The notes: generated from the letters alone by a model not told the origin. A stretch of DNA of 64,000 bases from Pseudobacteroides sp035370245 (GCA_035370245.1 DAOOVO010000008.1:1-64000), one strand, 5' to 3'; positions 32,977-42,700 are shown, counted from the first letter of the stretch. Program-made: numbers and translations.

Positions 32977-35916
32977 TTATATGTTGATTTGAAAGAGCTC
33001 ACGTATTTCAGCTTCACTGAGCTGTGTTACGAGATTTTCACCGGCATGGATGACATTATTTATGAGATCCTTCTTCTTTTCCTGTAACTCAAGTATTCTT
33101 TCTTCAATTGTTCCTTTAGCAACAATCTTGAATACCTGTACGGCTTTTGTTTGGCCTATTCTATATGCTCTGTCGGTGGCCTGTTCCTCTACAGAAGGAT
33201 TCCACCATGGATCAAAATGTATTACAATATCTGCTGCGATGAGATTTAAACCTGTGCCGCCGGCTTTTAAAGATATTAGGAAAACAGGTTTTTCCAATGA
33301 ATTATATGAGTTTACCATTTTAATCCTGTCTTCTGCTTTAGTGGTTCCATCCAGATAAAAATAGGGAATTTTCAATTTGTTTAGCTCTGCTCCTATAATC
33401 TGAAGCATGGATGTAAATTGTGAAAAAATAAGCATTCTATGGCCCGATTCTATGGAGTTTTCTACCAGCTCCATGAGAACCTCCAGCTTACCGCTTCCAC
33501 CCTTGTAGTTAGCGATGAATGTTGCAGGATGACAGCATAGCTGCCTTAATCTCGTCAATATGGACAATATTTTAATTTTGCTCTTTTCAATTCCGTTATT
33601 TTTGATTTCTGCCGCCACTTCGCCCTGTGCTTTTTTCAGATAGGCTGCATACAGCTTTTTCTGGTCCGTAGTCATTTCTGCTATTGTTTTACTCTCTATT
33701 TTAGCGGGAAGCTCTTTTAAAACATCCTTTTTAAGCCTCCTTAATATAAAGGGCTTTATGAACTGAGAGAGCCTTTTAAGAGCCTCTTTATCATTATTTT
33801 TTACGATGGGTGACTCAAACCTTTTTATAAACTTATGATGGCTCATAAGATACCCGGGCATTATGAAATCAAAAACAGACCAAAGCTCTGTAAGGGTGTT
33901 TTCTATAGGAGTACCGGTCAATGCAAAATAACTTTTTGCCCTTAAACTTTTAACCGAGCCTGCATTTAATGTGGCAGGATTTTTTATGTGCTGAGCCTCG
34001 TCGATGAAAACATAGCTGAATTCAATGTTTTGATAAAGCTCTATATCTCTCTTCAAGGACCCATAGGATGTTACGGCGATATCATAATTGTGAATTTCAT
34101 CAATAAGCCTAATTCTTTCGGCTTTTGTACCTGATATTATGGTTGTGGATAAATCCGGCACAAATTTTTCGACTTCAGCCCTCCAGTTGTATATCAATGA
34201 TGTTGGGGCAACTACCAGGCAAGGTTTGGCATCATCGGTCTTTTCGCTCTTTATAAAGCTTAATACCTGCAATGTCTTTCCAAGGCCCATATCATCGGCT
34301 AAAATTCCGCCGAAGCCATACTGGGAAAGTGTTTTAAGCCATTTGTATCCGAACTTCTGGTAATCCCTTAACACTCCTTCAAGTTCCGGAGCAAGCTTTA
34401 TATTAATGTCTTTAGGATTTAATATTTCACTTATCAGCCTCTCGTAATCTGCATCCTTAGATACCAGTTTAAATTTCTTTTCCTCCAGATAATTGTTGAG
34501 AAACAAAGCTCTGTTTGACGGAATATTTATTTTTGAATCTTTTATTTTTTTCTCATTTATATCAATGTCGGAAAAAAGAATGGATAAATCCATGAGCTGC
34601 TTGTTATCGAGCCTTAGGATTGATCCGTCCTTAAGCCTGTAATACTTTTTCTTTTCCCTGACAGAGTCTAAAAGGTTCAATATTTCATCATTATCAAAAT
34701 CATCTACATTAAAATCAAATTCCAAAAGGTTTGAATCGGTGTTAAGCCTTATACCCATTTGGATATTCTTAACATTTTTTATCCTTATGGACTTGAATGC
34801 ATCGGAATAATATAACTCGGCATATTCTTTTAGTATATCTATTTTTCCAGATATCAGCTCGGCAATATCTTCTTCCGCTACACTGTAAAACAGATCGCCT
34901 TTTTGATGCATACCGCATGAGTTTAAAAGACCAATAATTTTATTCTCCTTCTCTATGTCCCTAAGTATTAAATCGGATGAATTTTCAGACATGCCGGGTT
35001 TTAGAGTTTTATCGCCGTATATGAAGCGAACTTTGGCACATATACCTTTTCTGGTAATATCAAAATATATTTTGCATTGAAGCTCCTGCTCCAAAATCTT
35101 TTGTGACAATTTCGGGTCAATTTCAACATGGCAGGATTCTCTCACCGAAGGTATGAACTCTTTCAAAAAATGAACCCTGTCTTCTTTGCGTATTCTATAT
35201 ATAGGATTTTTTTTCTCACTGCGAGTAGCGTGTATTGTGTCTAATAAATGTTTTTTTTCTTCAGGAACTCTATAAACAATTAGTTTAAACGGATCAAAAG
35301 CATATTCAAAATCATGTGTAATTGCCATAATTTTTATGTTGTCATCATAGTTGGCATTCATCAATAGAACGCTGTTTTTTTCTTCAACTTTTATTTTAAT
35401 TTCAATATCGTCCTCTATTCTGAGATTTTGGTCAGAGCCGGTGTAAGCTAAAGGCTTTTCACTATCTTTTGCTATTTGCAAATAGGCTTTTAAATTGTCT
35501 TCAAACAGCCTTACGCTGTTTCCAAAAAATATACTATTCTCATGATAATATGTACGATAGCTTAAATAGTCATCCATCATCATCTTTTTTCGCAGAATGT
35601 CCGCTAAAAAATCAAGTATTTTTTTGTCGCTTCCTTCAAAAAAAGTATTTCTGAAGTCTATTTCATATTTTTTTGTAAAATAATAGGATTTATTTTTTTC
35701 CAGAGCTTCAATAAATGATTTTATATTTTTTACAACATAGGGCTTTTTTTCGCCTGCTTTTAATTTAAGATTCAATGCTACCTTATTATAGCCCATTGAT
35801 ATAAACTCATGTTCAAGCCATAATTGTGCCTTAATGTGCTTTGAAGGGGTTTTATTGAATGTAAATGGAATAAATACTTCAATATTTTTTAAATTATTTT
35901 CATTATTATTTATCAA
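32977..35916 (-). CDS. SNF2-family DEAD/DEAH helicase
   Basis: A 979-residue Swi2/Snf2 ATPase of the bacterial HepA/YwqA type. Residues 1 to about 500 are the SNF2-associated N-terminal region. The two helicase lobes (about 515-970) show LADDMGLGKTLQ (motif I), VAPTSLIYNW (Ia), DEAQHIKN (II), LTGTPIEN (III), 'LISLKAGGTGLNLIAAD' (V) and 'ATDRAYRIGQ' (VI). It translocates on duplex DNA and may assist RNA polymerase recycling or repair, which is inference. The TTG start has AAGGTG 6 bases upstream. exoA-type exonuclease lies 41 bases upstream on the same strand. Confidence 0.9.
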   Translation of the reverse strand: MINNNENNLKNIEVFIPFTFNKTPSKHIKAQLWLEHEFISMGYNKVALNLKLKAGEKKPYVVKNIKSFIEALEKNKSYYFTKKYEIDFRNTFFEGSDKKILDFLADILRKKMMMDDYLSYRTYYHENSIFFGNSVRLFEDNLKAYLQIAKDSEKPLAYTGSDQNLRIEDDIEIKIKVEEKNSVLLMNANYDDNIKIMAITHDFEYAFDPFKLIVYRVPEEKKHLLDTIHATRSEKKNPIYRIRKEDRVHFLKEFIPSVRESCHVEIDPKLSQKILEQELQCKIYFDITRKGICAKVRFIYGDKTLKPGMSENSSDLILRDIEKENKIIGLLNSCGMHQKGDLFYSVAEEDIAELISGKIDILKEYAELYYSDAFKSIRIKNVKNIQMGIRLNTDSNLLEFDFNVDDFDNDEILNLLDSVREKKKYYRLKDGSILRLDNKQLMDLSILFSDIDINEKKIKDSKINIPSNRALFLNNYLEEKKFKLVSKDADYERLISEILNPKDINIKLAPELEGVLRDYQKFGYKWLKTLSQYGFGGILADDMGLGKTLQVLSFIKSEKTDDAKPCLVVAPTSLIYNWRAEVEKFVPDLSTTIISGTKAERIRLIDEIHNYDIAVTSYGSLKRDIELYQNIEFSYVFIDEAQHIKNPATLNAGSVKSLRAKSYFALTGTPIENTLTELWSVFDFIMPGYLMSHHKFIKRFESPIVKNNDKEALKRLSQFIKPFILRRLKKDVLKELPAKIESKTIAEMTTDQKKLYAAYLKKAQGEVAAEIKNNGIEKSKIKILSILTRLRQLCCHPATFIANYKGGSGKLEVLMELVENSIESGHRMLIFSQFTSMLQIIGAELNKLKIPYFYLDGTTKAEDRIKMVNSYNSLEKPVFLISLKAGGTGLNLIAADIVIHFDPWWNPSVEEQATDRAYRIGQTKAVQVFKIVAKGTIEERILELQEKKKDLINNVIHAGENLVTQLSEAEIRELFQINI

Positions 35917-35956
35917 TTATTTCACCTTTTTGCTTGAAATTTTTAACGTTGATGAA

Positions 35957-36715
35957 TTATAAGTTCATAGTTATTTCAACCGGGCAATGATCCGAGCCTT
36001 CTATATCTTTATGTATTATAGAGTCTAAAAGCATTTCCTTAATTCTATCCGATATACAGAAATAATCAATACGCCAGCCGACATTCTTAGCCCTTGCATT
36101 GAACATATAAGACCACCAGGTATAAGCGTCTTTTAAATCCGGATAAAGGTATCTGAATGTATCTATGAAGCCTGAATTTAAAAGCTCAGTGAACTTGCTG
36201 CGTTCTTCGTCGGTAAAGCCTGCACTTTTGTGGTTTGAAGCCGGATTTTTAAGATCAATTTCATTATGTGCCACATTCATATCACCGCAAACTATAACAG
36301 GTTTTAAAGCATCGAGTTTTTTAAGATAGCCTCTGAAGGCATCCTCCCATTCCATTCTGTAGGAGAGCCTTTCTAATGCCCTCTTTGCATTAGGGGTATA
36401 TACATTAACAAGGTAAAAATTATCGTACTCAAGGGTTATGACTCTTCCCTCCATATCATGCTCTTCAATCCCTATGCCGTTTTCTTGGGAAATAGGCTTT
36501 ATCTTTGTGAATATTGCCGTGCCTGAGTATCCCTTTTTAGCTGCATAATTCCAGTACTGATAATAACCATCCGTTTTAAGCTCAAGCTGACCTTCCTGCA
36601 GCTTACTTTCCTGTATGCAGAATATGTCGGCATCAACAGATTTGAAAAAATCCATGAAGCCCTTATTTATACACGCTCTTAAACCGTTAACATTCCATGA
36701 AACCATTTTAATCAT
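35957..36715 (-). CDS. xth: Exodeoxyribonuclease III
   Basis: A 252-residue endonuclease/exonuclease/phosphatase-fold enzyme for base-excision repair at abasic sites. The signature residues are present: 'MVSWNVNGLRA' with Asn, 'CIQESKL' with catalytic Glu, 'NVYTPNA', 'CGDMNVAHNEIDL' with Asp-Asn, 'WRIDYF' and the final 'GSDHCPVEI' with Asp-His. Full length for the ExoA subgroup of Firmicutes. Confidence 0.93.
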   Translation of the reverse strand: MIKMVSWNVNGLRACINKGFMDFFKSVDADIFCIQESKLQEGQLELKTDGYYQYWNYAAKKGYSGTAIFTKIKPISQENGIGIEEHDMEGRVITLEYDNFYLVNVYTPNAKRALERLSYRMEWEDAFRGYLKKLDALKPVIVCGDMNVAHNEIDLKNPASNHKSAGFTDEERSKFTELLNSGFIDTFRYLYPDLKDAYTWWSYMFNARAKNVGWRIDYFCISDRIKEMLLDSIIHKDIEGSDHCPVEITMNL

Positions 36716-36942
36716 AAAAATACACCTTTTCCCATTAAATTTATTTTCTATTTGCTTAATATATTTTTACCTCTAATTTATACCCCAATTTTATATGGGG
36801 CTAAAATTGAATTTCAATATTTAAACCATTATATTATAACAAAGAATTCACTTTCCTATAACCCCTTTAGGACAGGGTATTCAATCAGAATATATTTTTT
36901 TTTGTACGACAAAATTTCTAAAACAATTCTGACAATTTATTG

Positions 36943-36971
36943 TTGACATTACCAATTATATCTGATATGAT
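36943..36971 (+). promoter_or_regulatory. SigA-type promoter of the T-box/ilv transcript
   Basis: A perfect TTGACA at 36943-36948, a 17-base spacer and TATGAT at 36966-36971. Confidence 0.8.
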
Positions 36972-36979
36972 TTATTATA

Positions 36980-37267
36980 AAATCTCAAATCAATAAATTG
37001 CGATGATGGATATAAGATACATTTGATTGTAAAAGAGAGTCGGTGGTTGGTGTGAACCGATACATGATGTGTATGTATAGCTCGATCCGGAGTATTGCAT
37101 CTGAAATATTAAGTAAGGTGCAACGTTGACGACGTTATAGTCGGAGCATTATATTATGATGCTCACTAAGGATGTATCTGATTTTAGGATATGTCGAATT
37201 AGGGTGGTACCACGTAAGAGTTTAGACCTTTCGTCCCTGCATGACCGCAGGGGGGAAAGGTTTTTTA
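36980..37267 (+). ncRNA. T-box leader, probably leucine-specific
   Basis: The antiterminator bulge sequence AGGGTGGTACCACG at 37201-37214 is canonical. Stem I features are present: AGAGAGTCGGTGGTTGG followed by TGTGAACCGA. The probable specifier codon is CTC at 37081-37083 in AGCTCGATCCGGAG, which points to tRNA-Leu. Antitermination upon uncharged tRNA-Leu would switch on ilvN-ilvC and perhaps leuA. The specifier is read from context and not from a full fold. Confidence 0.92.
37227..37266 (+). terminator. T-box terminator
   Basis: CCTTTCGTCCCTGC (37227-37240) pairs with GCAGGGGGGAAAGG (37247-37260), followed by TTTTTT. Confidence 0.9.
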
Positions 37268-37428
37268 GTGTCTCGTAAAGTTTTTGGATACTTTTTAGGA
37301 CACTATTTATTAAAAGTGTTAATAAGCCAGGCATTTGGAGAAGCAAATTATTAATGTTTAATGTAATTTGCTTAAGGAATGCAATAGATTTATCACTTTT
37401 AATATAATTGCTGAAAGGAGTGAATAAC

Positions 37429-37938
37429 ATGCCAAAACACTTATTGTCCGTACTGGTGCAAAATCATGCGGGAGTTCTTTCGAGAGTGTCTGGATTGTTC
37501 AGTAGAAGGGGTTTTAATATAGACAGTTTGGCAGTAGGGGTTACTGAAGATCCTGAGGTATCAAGAATAACTATTGTTGTTGACGGGGATGAATACATAG
37601 TTGATCAGGTAACGAAGCAGCTTAATAAGCTTGTCGATGTGCTTATAGTAAAGCGGTTGGAAAAGTCAGATTCCGTAAGCAGAGAGCTTGCACTTATAAA
37701 GGTTATTGCAACAACCCAAACACGTGCTGAGATTATTCAGATTGTTGAGATATTTAGGGCTAAGATAGTTGATGTTTCAAAAAGTACTCTTACGATAGAA
37801 GCATCGGGGAGTTCGGATAAAGTCAGTGCTCTCGAGGATATGCTCAAGCAGTATGGCATCGTAGAGATTGTGAGAACTGGCACAATAGGTATTGAAAGAG
37901 GAAATAAATATATAAAAGTAAATTATAATGAGGAGTGA
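37429..37938 (+). CDS. ilvN: Acetolactate synthase small (regulatory) subunit
   Basis: A 169-residue regulatory subunit with an N-terminal ACT domain ('HLLSVLVQNHAGVLSRVSGLF' in part, 'GFNIDSLAVG') that binds branched-chain amino acids and a C-terminal dimer domain. The ATG at 37429 has GGAG 8 bases ahead. The catalytic partner IlvB is not adjacent, which departs from the usual ilvBN order. It is the first gene behind the T-box; ilvC starts 6 bases after it. Confidence 0.92.
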   Translation: MPKHLLSVLVQNHAGVLSRVSGLFSRRGFNIDSLAVGVTEDPEVSRITIVVDGDEYIVDQVTKQLNKLVDVLIVKRLEKSDSVSRELALIKVIATTQTRAEIIQIVEIFRAKIVDVSKSTLTIEASGSSDKVSALEDMLKQYGIVEIVRTGTIGIERGNKYIKVNYNEE

Positions 37939-37944
37939 TAATCT

Positions 37945-38940
37945 ATGGCAAAAATGTATTATGATAGCGATTGCAACTTAGGTTTATTGAAAGGAAAAAC
38001 TGTAGCGATAATCGGTTACGGAAGTCAGGGCCACGCACATGCACAGAATTTACATGATAGTGGTGTAAATGTTGTCGTAGGTCTTCCGGAAAATTCACAG
38101 AGAAGACAGCAGGTTATAAATGACGGTTTAAAGGTAATGAACACTGATGAAGCTGCAAAAGCTGCCGATGTAATTATGATACTTGTTCCTGACCAGATTC
38201 AGGCGGCAGTTTATGAAGAAAGCATTAAAGCAAACCTCAAAGAAGGCGATGTTTTGATGTTTGCTCATGGCTTTAACATCATTTTCAACCAGATAGTACC
38301 ACCTAGCTTTGTGGATGTTATTATGGTTGCACCGAAGGGACCGGGTCACACTGTAAGATACCAGTACCAGGAAGGAAAAGGAGTACCTTCATTGATAGCT
38401 GTTCATCAGGATGCATCAGGCAAGGCAAAAGACTATGCACTTGCATATGCATCAGGTATAGGTGCAGGTAGAGCAGGTATACTGGAAACTACTTTCAGAG
38501 AAGAAACTGAAACTGATTTGTTCGGTGAGCAGGCAGTTCTTTGCGGTGGTGTTACAGAGCTTATGAAAGCAGGGTTTGAAACTCTGGTAGCAGCGGGATA
38601 TCAGCCGGAAATTGCATATTTTGAGTGTATCCATGAAATGAAGCTGATTGTAGATCTCATCAATCAGGGAGGATTTTCATTTATGAGATACTCCATAAGC
38701 GACACAGCTGAGTATGGAGACTATATGACAGGTAAGAGAATAATTACCGATGAAACAAGAAAAGAAATGAAAAAGGTACTTACTGAAATCCAGAACGGAA
38801 CATTTGCTTCCAAATGGATCGCAGAGAATAAAGCAGGCGGAAGAGCCGAATTGCTTGCAATAAGAAGAAATGAATCTGAGCACCAGTTGGAAAAGGTTGG
38901 AGCTGAACTTAGAAAAATGATGAGTTGGCTAAAGAAATAA
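37945..38940 (+). CDS. ilvC: Ketol-acid reductoisomerase
   Basis: A 331-residue class I enzyme of valine, leucine and isoleucine synthesis that isomerises and reduces acetolactate or acetohydroxybutyrate using NAD(P)H and Mg2+. The dinucleotide motif is GYGSQGHAHAQNLHDSG. The catalytic part has 'ETDLFGEQAVLCGG' and 'YFECIHEMKLIVDL' with the metal-binding acids. Full length. GAGGAGTGATAATCT leads to the ATG. Confidence 0.95.
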   Translation: MAKMYYDSDCNLGLLKGKTVAIIGYGSQGHAHAQNLHDSGVNVVVGLPENSQRRQQVINDGLKVMNTDEAAKAADVIMILVPDQIQAAVYEESIKANLKEGDVLMFAHGFNIIFNQIVPPSFVDVIMVAPKGPGHTVRYQYQEGKGVPSLIAVHQDASGKAKDYALAYASGIGAGRAGILETTFREETETDLFGEQAVLCGGVTELMKAGFETLVAAGYQPEIAYFECIHEMKLIVDLINQGGFSFMRYSISDTAEYGDYMTGKRIITDETRKEMKKVLTEIQNGTFASKWIAENKAGGRAELLAIRRNESEHQLEKVGAELRKMMSWLKK

Positions 38941-38976
38941 TAACAAAGAACAAATTTTATATTATTTTATATAATT

Positions 38977-39008
38977 CGGTTGGGATGGATTATAAGTCCA
39001 TCTCACCG
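38977..39008 (+). other. Hairpin in the ilvC-leuA gap
   Basis: CGGTTGGGATGGA can pair with TCCATCTCACCG (one bulge) around a 7-base loop. No T-run follows, so it is not a typical terminator. It may be an RNA processing or stability element in the 166-base gap. Confidence 0.35.
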
Positions 39009-39106
39009 ATATGGTCAAAATGGAATATAAAAGCATTGACTATTATTTACATTTATTTTAATAAGATATTTATGAATATGAGATTGATTGAAAGGAGGGG
39101 GGCATT

Positions 39107-40645
39107 ATGGCTACCCGTATAAAAATATTTGATACTACTTTAAGAGATGGAGAACAGACTCCAGGAGTTAATTTAAATATAAATGAAAAATTGGAGATAG
39201 CAAAGCAATTGGAAAATCTTGGAGTGGATGTAATTGAGGCAGGCTTTGCCATTGCATCACCTGGTGATTTTGAAGCTGTAAAGGCTGTTGCTCAAAATAT
39301 TAAGAATTCGACTGTTGCCAGCCTCTGCCGTGCTGTTGAGAAGGATATAGACAGAGCGTGGGAAGCGGTGCAATATGCTGCAAAACCAAGAATACACACT
39401 TTTCTTGCAACCTCTGACATACACATGAAGTATAAACTCAGGATGACTGAAGAGGAAGTATTTACAAGAGCTGTAGAGATGGTTAAGTATGCAAAGAAAT
39501 ACTGTCAGGATGTGGAATTTTCCGCAGAAGATGCAAGCAGAACAAGAGTGGATTTCCTTTACAGGATTATTGAGGGAGTAATAAATGCCGGTGCAACTGT
39601 GGTAAATATTCCCGATACTGTTGGATATGCTACTCCTGAAGAGTTTGGAAACTTGATTAATGGAATAAAAAATAATGTTCCCAATATTGACAAGGTGGAT
39701 ATAAGCGTTCACTGCCACAATGATTTAGGTCTTGCAGTTGCCAATTCTCTTGCAGCTATGTTAAATGGTGCTACGCAGCTTGAATGTACTATTAATGGAC
39801 TTGGAGAGAGAGCCGGTAATGCATCCATGGAAGAGATTATAATGGGAATTAATACAAGAAAGGACTATTACAGCGGCTTTGAACACAATATTGACACTGT
39901 TAAAATCTATAGAACAAGTAAGCTTGTAAGTTCATTAACAGGAGTAAATGTTCAGCCCAACAAGGCAATTGTGGGAGCAAATGCCTTTGCTCACGAGTCA
40001 GGCATACATCAGCATGGTATATTGTCTGAAAAGAGCACATATGAAATAATGACACCTGAATCAATCGGTCTTACCCAGAACAGAATGGTGTTAGGAAAGC
40101 TTTCAGGGCGTCATGCATTTGAAGAAAGGCTTAAGGAGCTAGGCTATAATTTAGGTGCCGATGAGATTCAGAAAGCATTTGAGCAGTTTAAGAGCCTTGC
40201 CGACAAGAAGAAGGAAGTTACCGACAGAGATATTGAAGCTTTAGTTAAGGATAAAGTAGCGGATATTCCGGAAGTGTTTGAATTGGAAAGCTTCCAAATC
40301 AGCAGTGGAAATAAGGTTATAGCCAACTCCGTCATCAGTCTTAAGAGAAACGGCAACATTATAACAGAAGCAGCAACAGGCGATGGCCCTGTAGATGCAG
40401 CATTTAATGCCATGGATAGACTCATTGGATTCAGTATGGAGCTGGAAGAGTATTCATTAAAGGCTGTTACTGAGGGAAAAGATGCTCTCGGTGAAGTGAC
40501 TGTGAAGGTTTTAAAGAATGATAAATACTATATAGGCAGAGGAGTTAGTACCGACATTGTCGAAGCGAGTATCAAAGCATATCTTAATGCAGTAAACAGA
40601 GTCATTAATGAAATTGGATTTGATGACAGCAATATTAATCAATAA
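39107..40645 (+). CDS. leuA: 2-isopropylmalate synthase
   Basis: A 512-residue enzyme joining 2-ketoisovalerate and acetyl-CoA, the first committed step of leucine synthesis. The TIM barrel opens with DTTLRDGEQTPGVNL and includes 'VHCHNDLGLAVANSLA' and 'NGLGERAGNASMEE'. The C-terminal LeuA dimer domain (about 385-510, 'DGPVDAAFNAMDRLI') allows feedback inhibition by leucine. AAAGGAGGGG is 6 bases before the ATG. The rest of the leucine pathway (leuBCD) is not next to it. Confidence 0.93.
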   Translation: MATRIKIFDTTLRDGEQTPGVNLNINEKLEIAKQLENLGVDVIEAGFAIASPGDFEAVKAVAQNIKNSTVASLCRAVEKDIDRAWEAVQYAAKPRIHTFLATSDIHMKYKLRMTEEEVFTRAVEMVKYAKKYCQDVEFSAEDASRTRVDFLYRIIEGVINAGATVVNIPDTVGYATPEEFGNLINGIKNNVPNIDKVDISVHCHNDLGLAVANSLAAMLNGATQLECTINGLGERAGNASMEEIIMGINTRKDYYSGFEHNIDTVKIYRTSKLVSSLTGVNVQPNKAIVGANAFAHESGIHQHGILSEKSTYEIMTPESIGLTQNRMVLGKLSGRHAFEERLKELGYNLGADEIQKAFEQFKSLADKKKEVTDRDIEALVKDKVADIPEVFELESFQISSGNKVIANSVISLKRNGNIITEAATGDGPVDAAFNAMDRLIGFSMELEEYSLKAVTEGKDALGEVTVKVLKNDKYYIGRGVSTDIVEASIKAYLNAVNRVINEIGFDDSNINQ

Positions 40646-40669
40646 TAATGTAAATAAGGAATGAATATA

Positions 40670-40699
40670 AAAATGGGGCTTTGCAACAGCCCCATTTTT
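40670..40699. terminator. Bidirectional terminator between leuA and the SigI-RsgI gene
   Basis: A 12-bp stem AAAAATGGGGCT/AGCCCCATTTTT with a 6-7-base loop and A and T runs on both sides. Confidence 0.85.
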
Positions 40700-40703
40700 G
40701 ATC

Positions 40704-42338
40704 TTAATCCGACACAGTAACTTGAATTGTGGTGCTTTCAGTGCGTCCGAATGAATTTTCAAATATACATTTATATATATATGTACCGGGCTTTTCTGCT
40801 GTTATTATTCGGGATATTGTTTGTGAGTCCGGTGAATGATCGGTTCTTCTCATAGTTGATATAATTTCGTTATTTTCCAATAAAAACCATTGAGTTCCAT
40901 TGTTTCCGCCGGTCATTATAGAAGTTATTGTAAAGTCTTCTCCAACTTTTACATTATTCTTGTCACTTCTAATAATTACATTTCCAGGTTTGCCGGTGGC
41001 TCTAATCACTGTTATATTTTCCGGTTCACTTTTGGAAGATGGACTGGCAGTTTTTAATTGAGACGGTAATGTAGCAGATTTAGTTGGAACGGATTCAGTC
41101 GGAGCTGGTTTATTTGCTGCAGGCCTTTTTTCTTCAGTGGGAGTATCTTTAACGTTTTCCGGTTTTTTTGTGTTACCGGGGTTATTGGCTGCTGCAAGTG
41201 GTGTAGCATTTTTAGTCGATTTGGGTGTCGAAGCTGCATTTTTACCTTTTGAATTGTTGTTTTTACCATTGTCGGCTATTGCGGAAGTTTTACTAGTTTC
41301 GGACTCGGTTGATGATGAACTGTCGTTTTGGGAAAGTTCTACGTCCTCATCCATGTCATTATCTTCTTCATCCAAATCCATAGAAGTATCGGATATTGAA
41401 CCGACTTTTGACGATGCTAATTCTTGTTTTTTATTACCGGTACTTTGTATTAACATAATAAGACCTGCTATTACAAATAATGCTGCGGCTGCTGCACATC
41501 CTGAAATAATTATTTTTTTGATATTGGTAAATTGGCTGTCAGGAATATAATAATGCTTATAATTTATTTCATTACCGACATCTACATTAAACGGTTTCTT
41601 TATTGAAAGGAATTTACAGTCCTCAGTCATAATGGTGGCTTTAGAGCCTTTTATTACCAGCACAACTCCCGCAAACTCAGAAAGGTTCCAGTTTAATTCT
41701 ACATTCTTAATATATCCTTTTAAAATTTCAAGTTTGCTTTTCATTATAAGGCATAATGCTATTATATATTTATAATTCTGACGTAATATTTTTTTATCTA
41801 TGTTGTCTATTCCAATGTAGCCAAGATCAATCTTTTTTGAAGTTGCCAGCTTCTGAGCGAATTCACTTGAATTTGACAGGTCCTTTGCCAGTTTTATTGC
41901 CCGCACAATCAAATAAGAGCTTTTAGGTGTGGAATGTATTAAATCCTTCATGGTTATTCCATGCTTCCACAGTTCGTTTTTAAAAGCTGAAATTTCCTCG
42001 TTTAATTCGCAATTTTTATCATAGCAGCTTTCATAGTAGGAAGTATTCTGGGAAATACCCTGTGCATTTTTTATTAGAGCATCCCTTACCCATTTTTTTA
42101 TATTTTTTTCGGCATACTCAAAGAAATCACCATCGGTTTCAGCGTTGAAATTATCGATTGAGTAATCGAATGCCGAGACACCTAGATTAAATTCGTCACT
42201 GTTTTTTATAATTGCTGATTTGTCAAATGCACTACCTATAACTCTACTTATAAAGTCTTTATTGTTTTCAATAAAATTCTGTCTTAACTCAGGAGGACCA
42301 TTTCTTATTTTTTCAATAACATCATAAATAGATTCCAT
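40704..42338 (-). CDS. SigI-like sigma factor fused to RsgI-like membrane anti-sigma factor
   Basis: A 544-residue protein. Residues 1 to about 210 match clostridial SigI in order: 'DEFNLGVSAFDYSIDNF' and 'GDFFEYAEKNIKKWVRDAL' (region 2), 'FKNELWKHGITMKDLIHSTPKS', then 'LRQNYKYIIALCLI' (C-terminal DNA-binding part). Residues 219-260 match the RsgI N-terminal anti-sigma domain (FAGVVLVIKGSKATIMTEDC, then VDVGNEI). A membrane helix is at 275-298. A Ser/Thr/Asn/Pro-rich extracellular linker (299-440) ends in an Ig/PKD-like beta domain (443-544). SigI and RsgI are normally two genes; here no stop separates them. Some basic residues of SigI's DNA-contact segments are replaced, so the sigma part may be impaired. 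AAGGTG is 6 bases before the ATG. Confidence 0.82.
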   Translation of the reverse strand: MESIYDVIEKIRNGPPELRQNFIENNKDFISRVIGSAFDKSAIIKNSDEFNLGVSAFDYSIDNFNAETDGDFFEYAEKNIKKWVRDALIKNAQGISQNTSYYESCYDKNCELNEEISAFKNELWKHGITMKDLIHSTPKSSYLIVRAIKLAKDLSNSSEFAQKLATSKKIDLGYIGIDNIDKKILRQNYKYIIALCLIMKSKLEILKGYIKNVELNWNLSEFAGVVLVIKGSKATIMTEDCKFLSIKKPFNVDVGNEINYKHYYIPDSQFTNIKKIIISGCAAAAALFVIAGLIMLIQSTGNKKQELASSKVGSISDTSMDLDEEDNDMDEDVELSQNDSSSSTESETSKTSAIADNGKNNNSKGKNAASTPKSTKNATPLAAANNPGNTKKPENVKDTPTEEKRPAANKPAPTESVPTKSATLPSQLKTASPSSKSEPENITVIRATGKPGNVIIRSDKNNVKVGEDFTITSIMTGGNNGTQWFLLENNEIISTMRRTDHSPDSQTISRIITAEKPGTYIYKCIFENSFGRTESTTIQVTVSD

Positions 42339-42700
42339 ACTTTACACCTTCTTTATAAGGAAATATATTATATATTTATATTAATATTTCATTGTGTTGA
42401 TTATTATAGTGTTGAGCAGCGTATTTGAGTCGGGACTTAGGCGGAAATATTAAAATACAAGATTTTTTATGCAACAATATTATATAATATTTTCTAAAAT
42501 GGTAATAGTAATTTTTTATTGTTTTATTGCAAATAGCAAAAAAAGTTATTATTTTTAAAATATATCTTCCCATAATTTTATATTTATAGTATTATTTAAT
42601 TATGCAATACAATATTATACTTTATATAGTAATTATTTAGAAATGATATTAAATTAATATTTCTATTATTTCTATATTAAATATGTTGTTGCTTTTAATC
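42339..42700. other. AT-rich divergent intergenic region
   Basis: Very AT-rich DNA between the SigI-RsgI gene and the repeat element at 42701. No SigI-type promoter (ACCCCC with CGWA) is visible on the minus strand. TATATTAAATA at 42673-42683 recurs 28 bases before the matching element at 43583 and may be a -10 region. No convincing small ORF. Confidence 0.35.

Noticed and set aside
38941..39106. A second T-box before leuA
   Set aside because: The gap lacks a TGG-type antiterminator core and any terminator with a T-run; only a hairpin is seen.
41137..41550. A 137-codon plus-strand frame opposite the SigI-RsgI linker
   Set aside because: It reflects the biased codons of the Ser/Thr/Pro/Asp linker on the other strand; no start signal.
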